Assembly (NCBI GenBank): GCA_003164895.1
Contig: PLUL01000015.1
Span: 27,145-91,144 of the forward strand
Direction of reading: 5' to 3'
Source: Bacteroidota bacterium
GTDB taxonomy: Bacteria; Bacteroidota; Bacteroidia; Palsa-948
Length of the DNA: 64,000 bases
Each line of letters opens with the position of its first letter. Position 1 is the first letter of the stretch. The notes beneath the pieces were generated by a model, which was not told the origin of the DNA, ran no database searches, and was given only the letters and a program-made list of their open reading frames with translations. The position numbers and the translations under genes were made by a program. Shown in pieces: positions 1 through 9,624 of this stretch.

Positions 1-1037
1 TCGCCTTCTTTTAATCCTTCAATAACTTCTGTTTTTCCGCTATAAATTTTTCCTGTTTTCACTTTTACTTTTTTTGCTTTATTATTTTCAGCGATGAAAA
101 CAAATTCTCCGCTTCCGGTTTTTTGAATGATGCTGACCGGAACCACAAATGTTTTTGGATTTGAGTATTCAACAATTTTTAAAATTGCAATCATGTTTGG
201 GTCATATTCTTTTATGCAATCAAGGTTTACTGATACGGTAAATGTTCTGGTCATTGGAGAAATTACTTTTGCCGCATACGAAATTTTTGTTCTCAGCGTA
301 TCTTGCAAGTCGGGAAGAATAATTTCCACTTCATTTCCCTTTTTAACTTTCGCAAGGTAGGATTCAGAAACCTCCGCTTTCACTTTCAAGCTGCACAGAT
401 TCACTACGCGAATAGCTGAAAGTCCCGGCATGGTTGCTTGTCCGAGTTTGATATCAACCGCATCAATAATTCCGTTAATTGGTGATTTCATTTTCGACAT
501 TTCCATCTGTTGCTGAAGTGTAGCCAATCTTTTCTCTAAACTTTCTTTTTGATTTTTCACTTGCAGAAACTGCACTTCGGTTCCGATTTTTTGTTCCCAA
601 AGATTTTTTTGCTTTTCAAACATTGTTTTAGAAAGTTCAAACGAATTCTGAATTTCAGCAACCTGCTCGGAAATTATTTTTGAATCCAGTTCGGCAAGCA
701 CTTGGTCTTTCTTCACTTCATCTCCCACTTTTACATTTATTTTAGAAACGGTTCCGCCCATTTCGGCATTCACAGCTACGTTTTCATCTGCATCCACTTT
801 TCCCTGAACATCAATATAACTGTTAAATATTTTCGGGACAAGTGCAATGCACTCAACCACTTTTGCGTTTTTGTCTTTGGTTGAATCTGTTTTTGATAAA
901 TCTTCTTCCAGTTTGAAAATTTTTTCATTCAAACCATCACGGTCCTTTTTTAATTTTTCTAACTGTGCTTTTTTGTCGGAAGAAGTACACGCTGCCATGA
1001 GAGTGAACGCCAACATGATCGAAAAAATCTTTTTCAT
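1..1037 (-). CDS. Efflux periplasmic adaptor (HlyD/MexA family), partial
   Basis: This gene runs leftward and off the window edge, so its C-terminus is missing and about 345 codons are visible. It starts MKKIFSIML and has a short hydrophobic leader ending in a Cys at about residue 17, so a lipoprotein anchor is likely. A coiled coil follows, then a lipoyl-like segment and beta-barrel sequence (VNAEMGGTVSKINVKVGDEV is typical of membrane-fusion proteins). Such adaptors join an inner-membrane pump to TolC. It lies 44 bp after the EmrB-like gene on the same strand, so it may belong to that operon or begin a separate RND pump unit beyond the edge. The pump partner cannot be seen. Confidence 0.85.
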   Translation of the reverse strand, partial: MKKIFSIMLAFTLMAACTSSDKKAQLEKLKKDRDGLNEKIFKLEEDLSKTDSTKDKNAKVVECIALVPKIFNSYIDVQGKVDADENVAVNAEMGGTVSKINVKVGDEVKKDQVLAELDSKIISEQVAEIQNSFELSKTMFEKQKNLWEQKIGTEVQFLQVKNQKESLEKRLATLQQQMEMSKMKSPINGIIDAVDIKLGQATMPGLSAIRVVNLCSLKVKAEVSESYLAKVKKGNEVEIILPDLQDTLRTKISYAAKVISPMTRTFTVSVNLDCIKEYDPNMIAILKIVEYSNPKTFVVPVSIIQKTGSGEFVFIAENNKAKKVKVKTGKIYSGKTEVIEGLKEG

Positions 1038-1081
1038 AGATTATATTTATTAAGTTTTAATATTTCAAGATTCTATTTCTA

Positions 1082-2653
1082 CTAATCCGCTAAATGCATT
1101 TCCACTTTGTGTTCCACTCTTTCCATGTTCTTGCCTTTCAAACGAAAAAGCAAAAGCAAAGGAATACATAACACAAAAAATATTCCGACAATCAAAAAAA
1201 CATCATTATAAGTTAATACCATCGCTTGTTTATATACTGCTCCTTGCATTGCAGCAACTGATTTTGCCTGTGCGCTCAAAATGTTATCTCCTTTCGACAT
1301 AAATAATCCGGTATAAGCGTTCATCCTTTCAAAAGTAGATTGACTAAAGGCAGAAATATTATCACTCAAACGATTGTAATGAAACACAGCACGAGTGCTC
1401 AACAAAGTAGTCATCATTGCAATTCCGATAGAACCTGCAATCTGTCTGACCATATTTGAAAGTGCGGTTCCTTGCGGAATGTCGCGGTTATCAAGTGCAT
1501 AAACGGTAATTGTTGTAAGCGGAATAAAAAGTAACCCCATTCCGATTCCACGAATAATCAAAGGCCAGAAAAAAGCGTTTACGTTTGTGTTCAGATTCAT
1601 TCCGGACAACATCCATACGAATAAAACAAAAAGTGAGAATCCGATTCCTGCAAGAACTACCGGAGAAACTTTATTTCCTTTCATTATCATTCCGACAAAA
1701 GGCATCATCGCTCCTGCCGCCAAACTTCCGGGCATCATAAGCCAACCTGTTTGCTGTGCAGTGTATCCAAGCATGCTCTGGCAAAAAACCGGAATGATAA
1801 ACACCGATGCATACAATCCGATTCCCTGAATGAACCCAAAAAATGTTCCCAGCGCAAAAGAATAATTTTTCAATAATCGTAAATTAATAATCGGATGTTC
1901 AACCGTTAGTTGGCGCCAAACGAAAATAATTCCTGCAAGGATGGAAGAAATCGCCAGAAGTGTAATGTAACGCGATTCAAACCAATCTTCCTCCACGCCT
2001 TTTTCCAAAACAATTTGCAAAGCACCAATCGTAATAATCAGCAAGGCGAGTGCCAGCCAATCCATGTTGCCGGTTTTCATTTTATGTTTTGATTCTTTAA
2101 TATAAAGAACAGAAAGAATTGTTGCAAAAATTCCTACCGGAATGTTGACGAAAAAAACCCAGTGCCAAGAAAGATGGTCGGTTAGATAACCTCCCAATGA
2201 TGGACCGATGGAGGGACCAACAATTACCCCCATTCCGAAAATTGCATTCGCCATGCCGATATCTTCACGTGGAAATGTGTCAATTAAAATTGCCTGCGCT
2301 GTGGAAAGTAATCCGCCTCCGCCAATTCCCTGAATGATTCGAAAAACAATTAATTGCTCAACACTTGTGGATGTTCCGCAAAAAATTGATGCAACAGTGA
2401 AAAGAATAATAGAAGCGGTGAAATAAGTTTTTCGTCCAAGTTTCGCGCTCATCCATCCCGATAAAGTTATCATCACCACGTTTGCTGCTGTATATCCCGT
2501 TACCACCCAGCTAATGTCACTCAATGATGCGCCCAAATTGCCCATCATTTGCGTAAGAGTAACATTCACAATGGAGGTATCAATCAGCTGCAAAAGCGAT
2601 GCCGATACCACCGTAATGATAATAATCCATTTATCAAGAGTGATTTTTGCCAT
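1082..2653 (-). CDS. emrB: MFS drug-efflux permease, DHA2 (EmrB/QacA) family
   Basis: A 523-residue inner-membrane protein of the size expected for the 14-helix DHA2 proton antiporters. An early helix carries LLQLIDTSIVNVTLTQM, the typical D-x-x-IVNVALP-like motif. GWMSAKLGRKTYF matches the loop 2-3 G-x-L-a-D-r-x-G-r-k motif, and IIQGIGGGG and GMGVIVGPSIGPSLGG match motif C of drug:H+ antiporters. It should expel hydrophobic drugs or lipids through the EmrA-like adaptor and TolC encoded just upstream on the same strand (6 bp from the adaptor gene). The substrate cannot be told from sequence. Confidence 0.93.
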   Translation of the reverse strand: MAKITLDKWIIIITVVSASLLQLIDTSIVNVTLTQMMGNLGASLSDISWVVTGYTAANVVMITLSGWMSAKLGRKTYFTASIILFTVASIFCGTSTSVEQLIVFRIIQGIGGGGLLSTAQAILIDTFPREDIGMANAIFGMGVIVGPSIGPSLGGYLTDHLSWHWVFFVNIPVGIFATILSVLYIKESKHKMKTGNMDWLALALLIITIGALQIVLEKGVEEDWFESRYITLLAISSILAGIIFVWRQLTVEHPIINLRLLKNYSFALGTFFGFIQGIGLYASVFIIPVFCQSMLGYTAQQTGWLMMPGSLAAGAMMPFVGMIMKGNKVSPVVLAGIGFSLFVLFVWMLSGMNLNTNVNAFFWPLIIRGIGMGLLFIPLTTITVYALDNRDIPQGTALSNMVRQIAGSIGIAMMTTLLSTRAVFHYNRLSDNISAFSQSTFERMNAYTGLFMSKGDNILSAQAKSVAAMQGAVYKQAMVLTYNDVFLIVGIFFVLCIPLLLLFRLKGKNMERVEHKVEMHLAD

Positions 2654-2659
2654 ACAACT

Positions 2660-3706
2660 TTACTCGCTGAGAATTACTTTAACATACACGCTCATTCCCG
2701 GTTTTAAATCTTTTAATGCATCATTCTTTGAATCCAATTCTATTTTCACCGGAACTCGTTGAACCACTTTTACATAATTTCCAGTTGCATTATCCGGTGG
2801 AATGAGAGAAAATTTTGAACCGGTAGCAGAAGCGAATGAAGAAATTTTTCCGGTTACAATTTTTCCGGGAAATGCATCCACTTCCACTTCCACTTTCATT
2901 CCTGGCTTCATTTTTTCAAATTGTGTTTCTTTGAAGTTTGCAATTGCCCAAATTTTTTCTGTGGATAAAATAGAACTCATTGGCTGTCCTGCTTGTATCA
3001 ACTGACCAACCACCGCATTTTTCTTGGAAACAACTCCATCAAACGGAGCTGTTACAATAGAATATGTCAACTGAAGTTTTGAAAAATCCAAATCACTTTG
3101 CCGCTGTTTCACCACGCTTTCCGCCACTTTGATTTGGTCATTGGCAGCTCCTGTCATTGAATTACATTCTTGTTGCTGTTGCTGCGCTGCTTGAACTTGT
3201 TGCTCCAAAGTTTCTTTTTCGGTTTGTGCTCTTTCAAGTTGCAACTGAGTAGTGGCGCCTTCGAGCGATAATTTTTTAAAGCGCTCAAAATCTTTTGTAG
3301 CTTTTGCAAGTCGTATTTTCAGTTCATCAATTTTAAAAACTGTAGTGCAACCACTTTCCTGAGTTGTATGTGCATTTGCTTTAACAACATCAAGCGATGC
3401 TTTCGCGTTTTCAAGAGCAGCTTCCGATTGTTCTACTTTAATTTTCAAATCGCGATCGTCAAGAATCACAAGCGTATCTCCTTTTTTCACATGCTGATTG
3501 TCTTCAAAAAAAACTTTTGAAATATATCCCGATACACGCGCAGTTACCGAGCTGATGTCGGTTTCTAACTGTGCATCATCGGTTGTTTCATAACGTAACG
3601 CCTCACGGTATTTAATAAATCCGATTACCAATCCGACCAAAATAATCACGACGAGAATTATTCTGCTGAATAATTTTTTATTGCTCTTTTTTTCTGTTTG
3701 TTCCAT
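2660..3706 (-). CDS. emrA: HlyD-family secretion adaptor, EmrA-like
   Basis: A 348-residue membrane-fusion protein. It has a short cytoplasmic tail, one membrane helix at about residues 15-33, a lipoyl half-domain (ISSVTARVSGYISKVFFEDN), a long Gln-rich coiled-coil hairpin in the middle and a second lipoyl half (APFDGVVSKKNAVVGQLIQ). The last part is beta-barrel-like and ends LKPGMSVYVKVILSE. This is the EmrA layout, which bridges the MFS pump to the outer-membrane channel. It lies between tolC-like and emrB-like genes in one leftward operon with short gaps (28 and 6 bp). Confidence 0.93.
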   Translation of the reverse strand: MEQTEKKSNKKLFSRIILVVIILVGLVIGFIKYREALRYETTDDAQLETDISSVTARVSGYISKVFFEDNQHVKKGDTLVILDDRDLKIKVEQSEAALENAKASLDVVKANAHTTQESGCTTVFKIDELKIRLAKATKDFERFKKLSLEGATTQLQLERAQTEKETLEQQVQAAQQQQQECNSMTGAANDQIKVAESVVKQRQSDLDFSKLQLTYSIVTAPFDGVVSKKNAVVGQLIQAGQPMSSILSTEKIWAIANFKETQFEKMKPGMKVEVEVDAFPGKIVTGKISSFASATGSKFSLIPPDNATGNYVKVVQRVPVKIELDSKNDALKDLKPGMSVYVKVILSE

Positions 3707-3714
3707 ACAATTAC

Positions 3715-3738
3715 ATTAAACTTTAAACTCTAAACTAT
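3715..3738. repeat. Degenerate 7-bp tandem repeat between tolC-like and emrA-like genes
   Basis: Three to four heptads (TTAAACT, TTAAACT, CTAAACT) stand in the gap and reach the tolC-like stop codon. This belongs to the dispersed heptad family described in the findings. Confidence 0.6.
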
Positions 3739-5147
3739 TTTATGTTTCCATTCGCCACATCGTAATCTACTTTTGATATGAGCGCATCATACAGCGCATT
3801 ATAATAATTGGTCTGAGCTTCAAGCAAAGAAGTTTCCGAAGTTGTTACATCTAAACTTGAACCAACTCCCTGCTGGAATTTTGCTTTGGTTACACGCGTA
3901 ACTTCGCCTGCCAGGTCAATATTTTTTTTCTGCAATTCCAAAGCTGACAAACTATTCTTCAAATTCAATTCGGCTGTTTTTATTTGCAGGTCCACCGTAA
4001 GCTGCATATTTGAAAGATTGTTTTCAGTTACTTTTAAATTCAATTTTGATTCTTGAATTTTGTGCTGCTGTTTTAATCCGTCAAAAATCGGAACGTTCAA
4101 TGTAAGTCCAAACATAGCGTAGCCGTACCAAAGATTGTTTGAAGTGAGGTAATCAAATTTGGTGCTTTGAGAAAATTCTCCAATGTTTCCGAATGCCGCC
4201 AACGTGGGCAAATAGGTGAATCTGTTATTTTTCAAATCAAGCAGTTGAAGTTTTTTTTGTGTTTCAAGAAGCGATACTTCAATCCGGTTAGAGTAATTTG
4301 GTTTTTGGTTTGAAGCAATACTTTTTGTTTCTACATTCAGGTTGCTTATTTTTTCTGTCAGTGTCATTTCACTATCCAAAGGCATTGACATCTGATAATT
4401 CAACAAGGCACGACTCAACAATAAAATGTTGCTGAATTTTTCCGTCTCGGTAACGACATTATTGTAGCTCACTTCTATTCTCTTTACATCAATATTTTCT
4501 ACCATTCCGTTTTCAAACATCACTTTGGTTTGTTTGAGCAAACTATCAATCTGAGCAATGTTTTTTTTAAACAGAATAATTCTTTCCTCATTAATCAGTA
4601 CCGAATAATATGCTTTGGTAACCGCTTCTATCACCTGAATTTTTGTTTGCTCCGTTTGTTTTGAAGCAAGGTCCTGATATGTTTTTGCCGCTTGTAAGCC
4701 GATAAAATACGAGCTGCTGAAAATTAATTGGCTGATGGATAATCCTGCATCACCTGTGTTGCCTAATTGAAAAAAGTTTTGCATGGCAATAACTTTTTCA
4801 TCCGGCAATTTATATCCGGGCGGAAAAAAAAGAGCGATTGATGGATTGGTCGGGTCAAAAAACATTCTTCTCAAAGGGTCATTTGTGCTAAGTTGAACAT
4901 TGCCGTTTATTTGCGGCAATCCTGCTGCAACTACTTCACCCACTTTCGCTTTTGCAAGAGCTTCGCCGAGGGTTGCATTCTTCATGGAGTATTGATTTTG
5001 CAAAGCATAATCAATGCATTGCTTGAGGGAAAAGGGTTTTTTTCCTGTGGCACTTGATGTTTGAGCAAAATTTTTATTGAACAGCAGTGAAAATATCAGG
5101 GCTGTCAAAACTTTTAATCTGTAACTTGTAACTTGTAACTTTTTCAT
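3735..5147 (-). CDS. TolC-family outer-membrane efflux channel
   Basis: A 470-residue protein with a cleavable signal peptide (hydrophobic stretch ending NKNFAQ near residue 29) followed by two halves rich in long amphipathic helices, as in the TolC/OEP family. FSLKQCIDYALQNQYSMKNA at the mature N-terminus is the typical OEP start, and NVPIFDGLKQQHKI marks the second repeat. It forms the outer-membrane exit duct for the EmrAB-like pump encoded behind it. The signal peptide n-region (KLQVTSYRLKV) is encoded by a 7-bp tandem repeat, which is unusual. TetR lies 2 bp upstream, so transcription is probably shared. Confidence 0.92.
   Translation of the reverse strand: MKKLQVTSYRLKVLTALIFSLLFNKNFAQTSSATGKKPFSLKQCIDYALQNQYSMKNATLGEALAKAKVGEVVAAGLPQINGNVQLSTNDPLRRMFFDPTNPSIALFFPPGYKLPDEKVIAMQNFFQLGNTGDAGLSISQLIFSSSYFIGLQAAKTYQDLASKQTEQTKIQVIEAVTKAYYSVLINEERIILFKKNIAQIDSLLKQTKVMFENGMVENIDVKRIEVSYNNVVTETEKFSNILLLSRALLNYQMSMPLDSEMTLTEKISNLNVETKSIASNQKPNYSNRIEVSLLETQKKLQLLDLKNNRFTYLPTLAAFGNIGEFSQSTKFDYLTSNNLWYGYAMFGLTLNVPIFDGLKQQHKIQESKLNLKVTENNLSNMQLTVDLQIKTAELNLKNSLSALELQKKNIDLAGEVTRVTKAKFQQGVGSSLDVTTSETSLLEAQTNYYNALYDALISKVDYDVANGNIK
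5116..5143. repeat. 7-bp tandem repeat inside the tolC-like signal-peptide codons
   Basis: Four heptads (AATCTGT, AACTTGT, AACTTGT, AACTTTT on the plus strand) encode residues just after the start Met of the TolC-like protein without breaking its frame. It belongs to the dispersed heptad family. Confidence 0.7.
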
Positions 5148-5149
5148 AT

Positions 5150-5764
5150 TTATTCTTCGTCAATAATTTGTTTGTGTTTATTAATGAGCTTGTGTCCTTT
5201 CAATGTGCAAATTCCATATAGAAAATGTTCGAATAAAGTAATTTGAACCTGCGCAATATTAAATTTATCAATAGGGAAAACGGAATGATTCATCGCCATA
5301 TCAATTTCTTCCAGACGAAGTTTTGCAAGAACAATAATATTTATGTCGGAACGGTAAAGTCCCTGCGTGATTCCTTTCTCCAGATTTTTCTGAATCATTT
5401 CCGTCACATGTTTTTCTCTGAAATCTCGTAGTTGCTGCCATGCCTGCGGATAATATTTTTGCAATTCGAAAAACAACTTTGGATTCATTTGCTGAATCAT
5501 ATTTCTCAGATGTTTCATCACACAAAAAATTTCGTCAATGGCATTATGAGATAATTTACATTCATGCTCAAAAACATTTGCATTGCGGTTGACAAATGAT
5601 TTGGCAAAATCACTCAACAGTTCATCCTTATCTTTAAAAAAATGGTAAATAGTTTTTTTCGACATGCCGAGATGTGTGGCAATATCATCCATCGTTACGC
5701 TTTTCACTCCATAGCGGAAAAAAAGTTCTTCGGCAGATTTAAGTATGTGTCCTTTCGTAGGCAT
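5150..5764 (-). CDS. TetR/AcrR-family transcriptional regulator
   Basis: A regulator of about 204 residues. The N-terminal helix-turn-helix is clear at about residues 20-45 (MDDIATHLGMSKKTIYHFF), followed by a ligand-binding C-terminal domain without a recognisable specificity motif. ATG at 5764 is chosen because the TTG four codons upstream lies inside the -7 promoter box. It is the first gene of the efflux operon and most likely represses it until a pump substrate binds. A perfect 8-bp inverted repeat in front of the gene is a likely operator. Confidence 0.9.
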   Translation of the reverse strand: MPTKGHILKSAEELFFRYGVKSVTMDDIATHLGMSKKTIYHFFKDKDELLSDFAKSFVNRNANVFEHECKLSHNAIDEIFCVMKHLRNMIQQMNPKLFFELQKYYPQAWQQLRDFREKHVTEMIQKNLEKGITQGLYRSDINIIVLAKLRLEEIDMAMNHSVFPIDKFNIAQVQITLFEHFLYGICTLKGHKLINKHKQIIDEE

Positions 5765-5773
5765 AAAAGTTGG

Positions 5774-5810
5774 CAAAACTAAGGAAACTTTTTACATTCC
5801 CGAAGTTTCC
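5774..5810 (-). promoter_or_regulatory. Promoter and probable TetR operator of the efflux operon
   Basis: Read leftward, TAGTTTTG at 5781-5774 fits the Bacteroidota -7 box TAnnTTTG. Just upstream lies a perfect inverted repeat, GGAAACTT (5783-5790) and AAGTTTCC (5803-5810), with a 12-bp spacer, the kind of dyad TetR dimers bind. The -7 box is only 10 bp from the ATG, so the leader would be very short. The dyad is seen directly; binding is inferred. Confidence 0.55.
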
Positions 5811-5848
5811 ATAAACTTTTTTCTTCCTTTTAATCAATGAGATAACGA

Positions 5849-5878
5849 TTTGGCATATCTTTCAAAAGATTATTTTTG
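5849..5878 (+). promoter_or_regulatory. Bacteroidota-type promoter of asnS
   Basis: TTTG (5849-5852), an 18-bp spacer and TATTTTTG (5871-5878) fit the sigma-ABfr consensus TTTG-N(17-23)-TAnnTTTG. It places the transcript start near 5885 and so supports asnS starting at 5901 rather than at an in-frame ATG at 5850. Confidence 0.7.
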
Positions 5879-5900
5879 TCAAGGTTATACCTTATTATAT

Positions 5901-7286
5901 ATGAAGCATACAAAAATTGCAGAACTGCTCAAATCAACGGATTTTGACAAGGAAGTTACTGTTAATGGATGGGTTCGTTCAAGGCGCGGTGGAAAAAGTG
6001 TGGCGTTTATCGCGGTGAATGACGGAAGCACCATTCATACTATTCAAGTTGTGACAGAGATTGCAAAATTCAGTGAAGAAACTTTGAAAGGAGTTACAAC
6101 CGGTGCCTGCATTTCAGCAACAGGAAAATTAGTAAAATCGCAGGGACAAGGGCAATCGGTAGAAATTCAGGCGGAAAAAATTTCTGTGCTTGGTGCGGCA
6201 GATGTAGAAACGTATCCCTTGCAAAAAAAAGGACACACGTTAGAATTCCTGCGCGACATAGCACATCTTCGTCCGCGCACGAATACTTTCGGAGCCATTC
6301 TCAGATTGCGCCACCATATTTCTTTCGCCATTCATACATTTTTCAACGACCGAGGATTTTTTTATCTGCATACTCCCATCATCACCGGTTCTGATGCAGA
6401 AGGAGCAGGAGAAATGTTTCATGTAACAAATCTGGATTTGGAAAAATTGCCAAAGACATCGGATGGAAAAATAGATTTTGAAAAAGATTTTTTTGGCAAA
6501 CAAACAAATTTGACTGTGTCTGGACAACTGGAAGGAGAATTGGGCGCAATGGGCGTTGGTTTGGTTTATACGTTCGGACCAACTTTCAGAGCAGAAAATT
6601 CAAACACTCCGCGCCACCTCGCAGAGTTCTGGATGATAGAACCTGAAATGGCTTTTCATGAGATCAACGATAACATGGATGTGGCGGAAAGTATGTTGAA
6701 GTCTGTTATCAGTTATGTGCTTGAAATTTGTAAAGACGATTTGGCTTTCCTCTGCGAACATTACGATAAAGAATTGCTGAACCGCTTGAACATGGTAGCG
6801 AATGCAACTTTCAAGCGCATCACTTACACAGAAGCGATTGACATCCTTGAAAAATCCGGAAAGAAATTTGAATTTCTGGTGAAATGGGGAATTGATATGC
6901 AGCGCGAACACGAAAACTTTTTGGTGGAACACTTTAATGTGCCTGTCATCGTTACCAATTATCCGAAGGACATCAAAGCGTTTTACATGAAACAGAATGA
7001 TGACGGAAAAACAGTTCGCGGAATGGATGTGTTGTTTCCTTATGTAGGAGAAATAATTGGCGGCTCTCAGCGTGAAGATAATTATGACAAGTTATTGACG
7101 AGAATGAAAGAGATGAACATTCCTGAAAAAGAAATGTGGTGGTATTTGGAAACACGGAAATTCGGAACCTGTCCGCACAGCGGATTTGGTTTGGGATTGG
7201 AACGCCTGGTGCTTTTCATTACCGGAATGACCAACGTGCGCGATGTGATTCCGTTTCCGAGAACACCGAAGAATGCGGAGTTTTAA
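5901..7286 (+). CDS. asnS: Asparagine--tRNA ligase
   Basis: A 461-residue class II aminoacyl-tRNA synthetase, close to the usual 466. The N-terminal OB-fold ([20 protein letters not shown]) binds the tRNA anticodon. The catalytic core has class II motif 2 ([20 protein letters not shown]) and motif 3 ([15 protein letters not shown]), and the C-terminus [15 protein letters not shown] is typical of AsnRS rather than AspRS. It charges tRNA-Asn with asparagine in the cytoplasm. A longer reading from 5850 would begin inside the promoter and is rejected. Confidence 0.97.
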   Translation: MKHTKIAELLKSTDFDKEVTVNGWVRSRRGGKSVAFIAVNDGSTIHTIQVVTEIAKFSEETLKGVTTGACISATGKLVKSQGQGQSVEIQAEKISVLGAADVETYPLQKKGHTLEFLRDIAHLRPRTNTFGAILRLRHHISFAIHTFFNDRGFFYLHTPIITGSDAEGAGEMFHVTNLDLEKLPKTSDGKIDFEKDFFGKQTNLTVSGQLEGELGAMGVGLVYTFGPTFRAENSNTPRHLAEFWMIEPEMAFHEINDNMDVAESMLKSVISYVLEICKDDLAFLCEHYDKELLNRLNMVANATFKRITYTEAIDILEKSGKKFEFLVKWGIDMQREHENFLVEHFNVPVIVTNYPKDIKAFYMKQNDDGKTVRGMDVLFPYVGEIIGGSQREDNYDKLLTRMKEMNIPEKEMWWYLETRKFGTCPHSGFGLGLERLVLFITGMTNVRDVIPFPRTPKNAEF

Positions 7287-7325
7287 AAAGATTTAGGAAT
7301 AATTAACAAAAAGAATAAAGTGCAG

Positions 7326-7358
7326 ATTCGTAAATTCGTAATGATTCGTTATTCGTAA
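7326..7358. repeat. 7-bp-periodic repeat upstream of rpoN
   Basis: ATTCGTA-like units recur with imperfect 7-bp spacing just before the rpoN start. This is the same style of repeat as in the tolC-like, thiD and thiF genes, here non-coding. Confidence 0.5.
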
Positions 7359-7360
7359 CC

Positions 7361-8854
7361 ATGTTAAAACAAACCTTTCAGCAAAAGCTTCTGCAGAAAT
7401 TATCACCTGCACAAATTCAGTTGATGAAACTGCTGCAGCTGCCTATTACCGCACTCGAGCAGCGTATTAAGGAAGAAATGGAAACCAACCCTGCTTTGGA
7501 AGACGGCACAGAAGAAGAAATAAATGAAGAACGGGACGAAGAGAATGAAGATTCGGCTGATGATAATACCGATGAGAACGAAGAAAGAATTTCTGAAACG
7601 GACGATGAAAAAGCTGCCAAGGATGAAATGGCTCCAGAAGATTATTTGGACGATGACGATGACATCGCCTACTATAAATTACAGGTAAACAACAAAGGCA
7701 AGGACGATGAAGACCGCGACATGCCGATGGCTTCTTCTTCCAGTTTTCAGGAATCGCTTACAACTCAGCTTCAAAATCTTGAACTGACAGAGCGGGAAAA
7801 AATGATCGCTGAATATCTTCTCGGCTGCATTGATGAGGACGGATATTTGCGCAGAGAACTTTCTTCGGTGGTGGATGACATGGCGTTTTCGCAGAACATC
7901 ACCGTTACCGTTGCGGAACTGGAATCTGTTTTAAAAATGATTCAGGATGAATTTGATCCTGCCGGCATTGGCGCGAAAGATTTGCAGGAATGTCTTCGAT
8001 TGCAGATAGAAAGAAAAAAATGGACAAAGAATCTTGAACTTGCGCTGAAGATTGTGAACGAGCAGATGGATGAGTTCTCCAAAAAACATTACAGCAAGAT
8101 TGCAAAACATTTTAATCTCAGTGAAGAAGAAATTAAACCCGCGCTGGATGAAATTCTGAAACTGAATCCTCGTCCGGGTGGTTCGGCAAAAGATTCTTCG
8201 CGCTCCATGCTGGATATTATTCCTGATTTTATTTTGACAAACAATAACGGAGTTCTTGAAATCTCTCTTAACTCCCGCAACGCGCCCGACCTTCGCGTGA
8301 GCAATTTGTACCAACAAATGCTTGGTGAATATTCAGGGCGAAAAGATAAAACGGGACAAGAAGCGGTTCAATTTGTGAAACAAAAAATTGAAGGTGCAAA
8401 ATCGTTCATCAATAATATCAAGGAGCGGCAGAATACGCTTTACAGCATCATGCATTGCCTCGCTGAATTTCAGAAAGAATATTTTCTTACGGGCGATGAA
8501 CTTCTGCTCAAGCCCATGATTCTGAAAGATATTTCCGATAGAATCAAGTTGGATATTTCTACCGTGTCGCGCGTAACAAGCACCAAATATGTGCAAACTC
8601 CTTTCGGAACTATTTTACTGAAAACACTTTTTAATGAAGCGCTCACCAACGATGAAGGAGAAGATGTTTCTTCGAAGAAAGTTAAAAAAATAATTTTCGA
8701 CAGCATTGAAGCCGAAGAAAAAAAGAAACCGCTCACCGATGAAGCACTCACAAAGATCCTGAACAAACAAGGATACAACATCGCCCGCAGAACCGTTGCC
8801 AAGTACCGCGAGATGCTGGATATTCCGGTGGCGAGGATGAGAAAAAAACTATAG
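7361..8854 (+). CDS. rpoN: RNA polymerase sigma-54 factor
   Basis: A 497-residue sigma-54. The N-terminal activator-interacting region (residues about 14-45, LSPAQIQLMKLLQLPITALE) is followed by a very acidic linker, the core-binding domain (CLRLQIERK region) and the C-terminal DNA-binding domain. The RpoN box ARRTVAKYRE lies at residues 475-484. It directs RNA polymerase to -24/-12 promoters and needs an AAA+ activator. A membrane protein gene begins at the base after its stop codon, so the two are probably co-translated. Confidence 0.97.
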   Translation: MLKQTFQQKLLQKLSPAQIQLMKLLQLPITALEQRIKEEMETNPALEDGTEEEINEERDEENEDSADDNTDENEERISETDDEKAAKDEMAPEDYLDDDDDIAYYKLQVNNKGKDDEDRDMPMASSSSFQESLTTQLQNLELTEREKMIAEYLLGCIDEDGYLRRELSSVVDDMAFSQNITVTVAELESVLKMIQDEFDPAGIGAKDLQECLRLQIERKKWTKNLELALKIVNEQMDEFSKKHYSKIAKHFNLSEEEIKPALDEILKLNPRPGGSAKDSSRSMLDIIPDFILTNNNGVLEISLNSRNAPDLRVSNLYQQMLGEYSGRKDKTGQEAVQFVKQKIEGAKSFINNIKERQNTLYSIMHCLAEFQKEYFLTGDELLLKPMILKDISDRIKLDISTVSRVTSTKYVQTPFGTILLKTLFNEALTNDEGEDVSSKKVKKIIFDSIEAEEKKKPLTDEALTKILNKQGYNIARRTVAKYREMLDIPVARMRKKL

Positions 8855-9469
8855 ATGCAGAACCTTTTTTCTCTTTTTTCAAAAAGTATTTCAATCGTCT
8901 TTCATCCGTTGCTGTTACCAACTTTTGGTTTGGTTTTGATTTTAAATTTAGATGGAATCGGATTATGGATCGCCACTTCCGAAATGCGTTTGTTTTTGTA
9001 TGCCGTTACTTTCAGCATTACTTTTCTTCTGCCATTGCTCAGCGCGCTTATTCTCTTGAAGATGAAATACATTTCTTCATTAGAAATGAAAACAAAAGAA
9101 GAACGAAAAATTCCTTACTTGATTTCTGCGTTTTTATATTTTTCAGAATATTATTTTTTAATGAAATGGGATGTGCCTCTGCTCATAAAAGCATTGATGC
9201 TTGGCGCAACTTTGCTTGTGGTGAGCGTTCTTCTTATTAATCTTTTCTGGAAAATCAGTGCACACATGGTTGGAATCGGCGGACTTTGTGGAATGATGAT
9301 CGCAATTGCATACCGCCTGCAAATCAATCTGCATTTTATTCTTATTGCACTTTTTCTCATAGCAGGATTAGTTGCTTTTTCTCGACTCAAACTCAGCGCG
9401 CACAATCCAGCCCAAGTGTATGTTGGGTTTTTACTGGGGATTTCTGTTCAGTTGATTTTATTTTTGTGA
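8855..9469 (+). CDS. PAP2-like integral membrane protein
   Basis: A 204-residue protein with about six hydrophobic segments. The C-terminal SRLKLSAHNPAQVYVGFLLG resembles the SR-x(5)-H motif of the PAP2 phosphatase fold, but the upstream K-x(6)-RP motif is absent, so catalytic activity is doubtful. It starts directly at the rpoN stop codon (TAGATG), which suggests translational coupling, a pairing seen in related genomes. A specific function is not recognised. Confidence 0.7.
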   Translation: MQNLFSLFSKSISIVFHPLLLPTFGLVLILNLDGIGLWIATSEMRLFLYAVTFSITFLLPLLSALILLKMKYISSLEMKTKEERKIPYLISAFLYFSEYYFLMKWDVPLLIKALMLGATLLVVSVLLINLFWKISAHMVGIGGLCGMMIAIAYRLQINLHFILIALFLIAGLVAFSRLKLSAHNPAQVYVGFLLGISVQLILFL

Positions 9470-9624
9470 GACTGAATCCATATTTCGCCTAAATTTATTT
9501 TAACACTTTTTAATGTTTTTCTCCCACTTCATTTCACAGGTTTGATAAATTTGTCAATTATAATTTAAACGCCAAACGAGGTGAGCTATATTCTGTTTCT
9601 TGAGCATTAAAAACCCTTTATCCA

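Noticed and set aside
5765..5776. TTG start for the TetR regulator
   Set aside because: The TTG lies inside the -7 box; the ATG at 5764 gives a normal TetR N-terminus.
5850..5900. N-terminal extension of asnS (17 extra codons)
   Set aside because: It overlaps the TTTG-N18-TATTTTTG promoter, and AsnRS proteins begin near [10 protein letters not shown].
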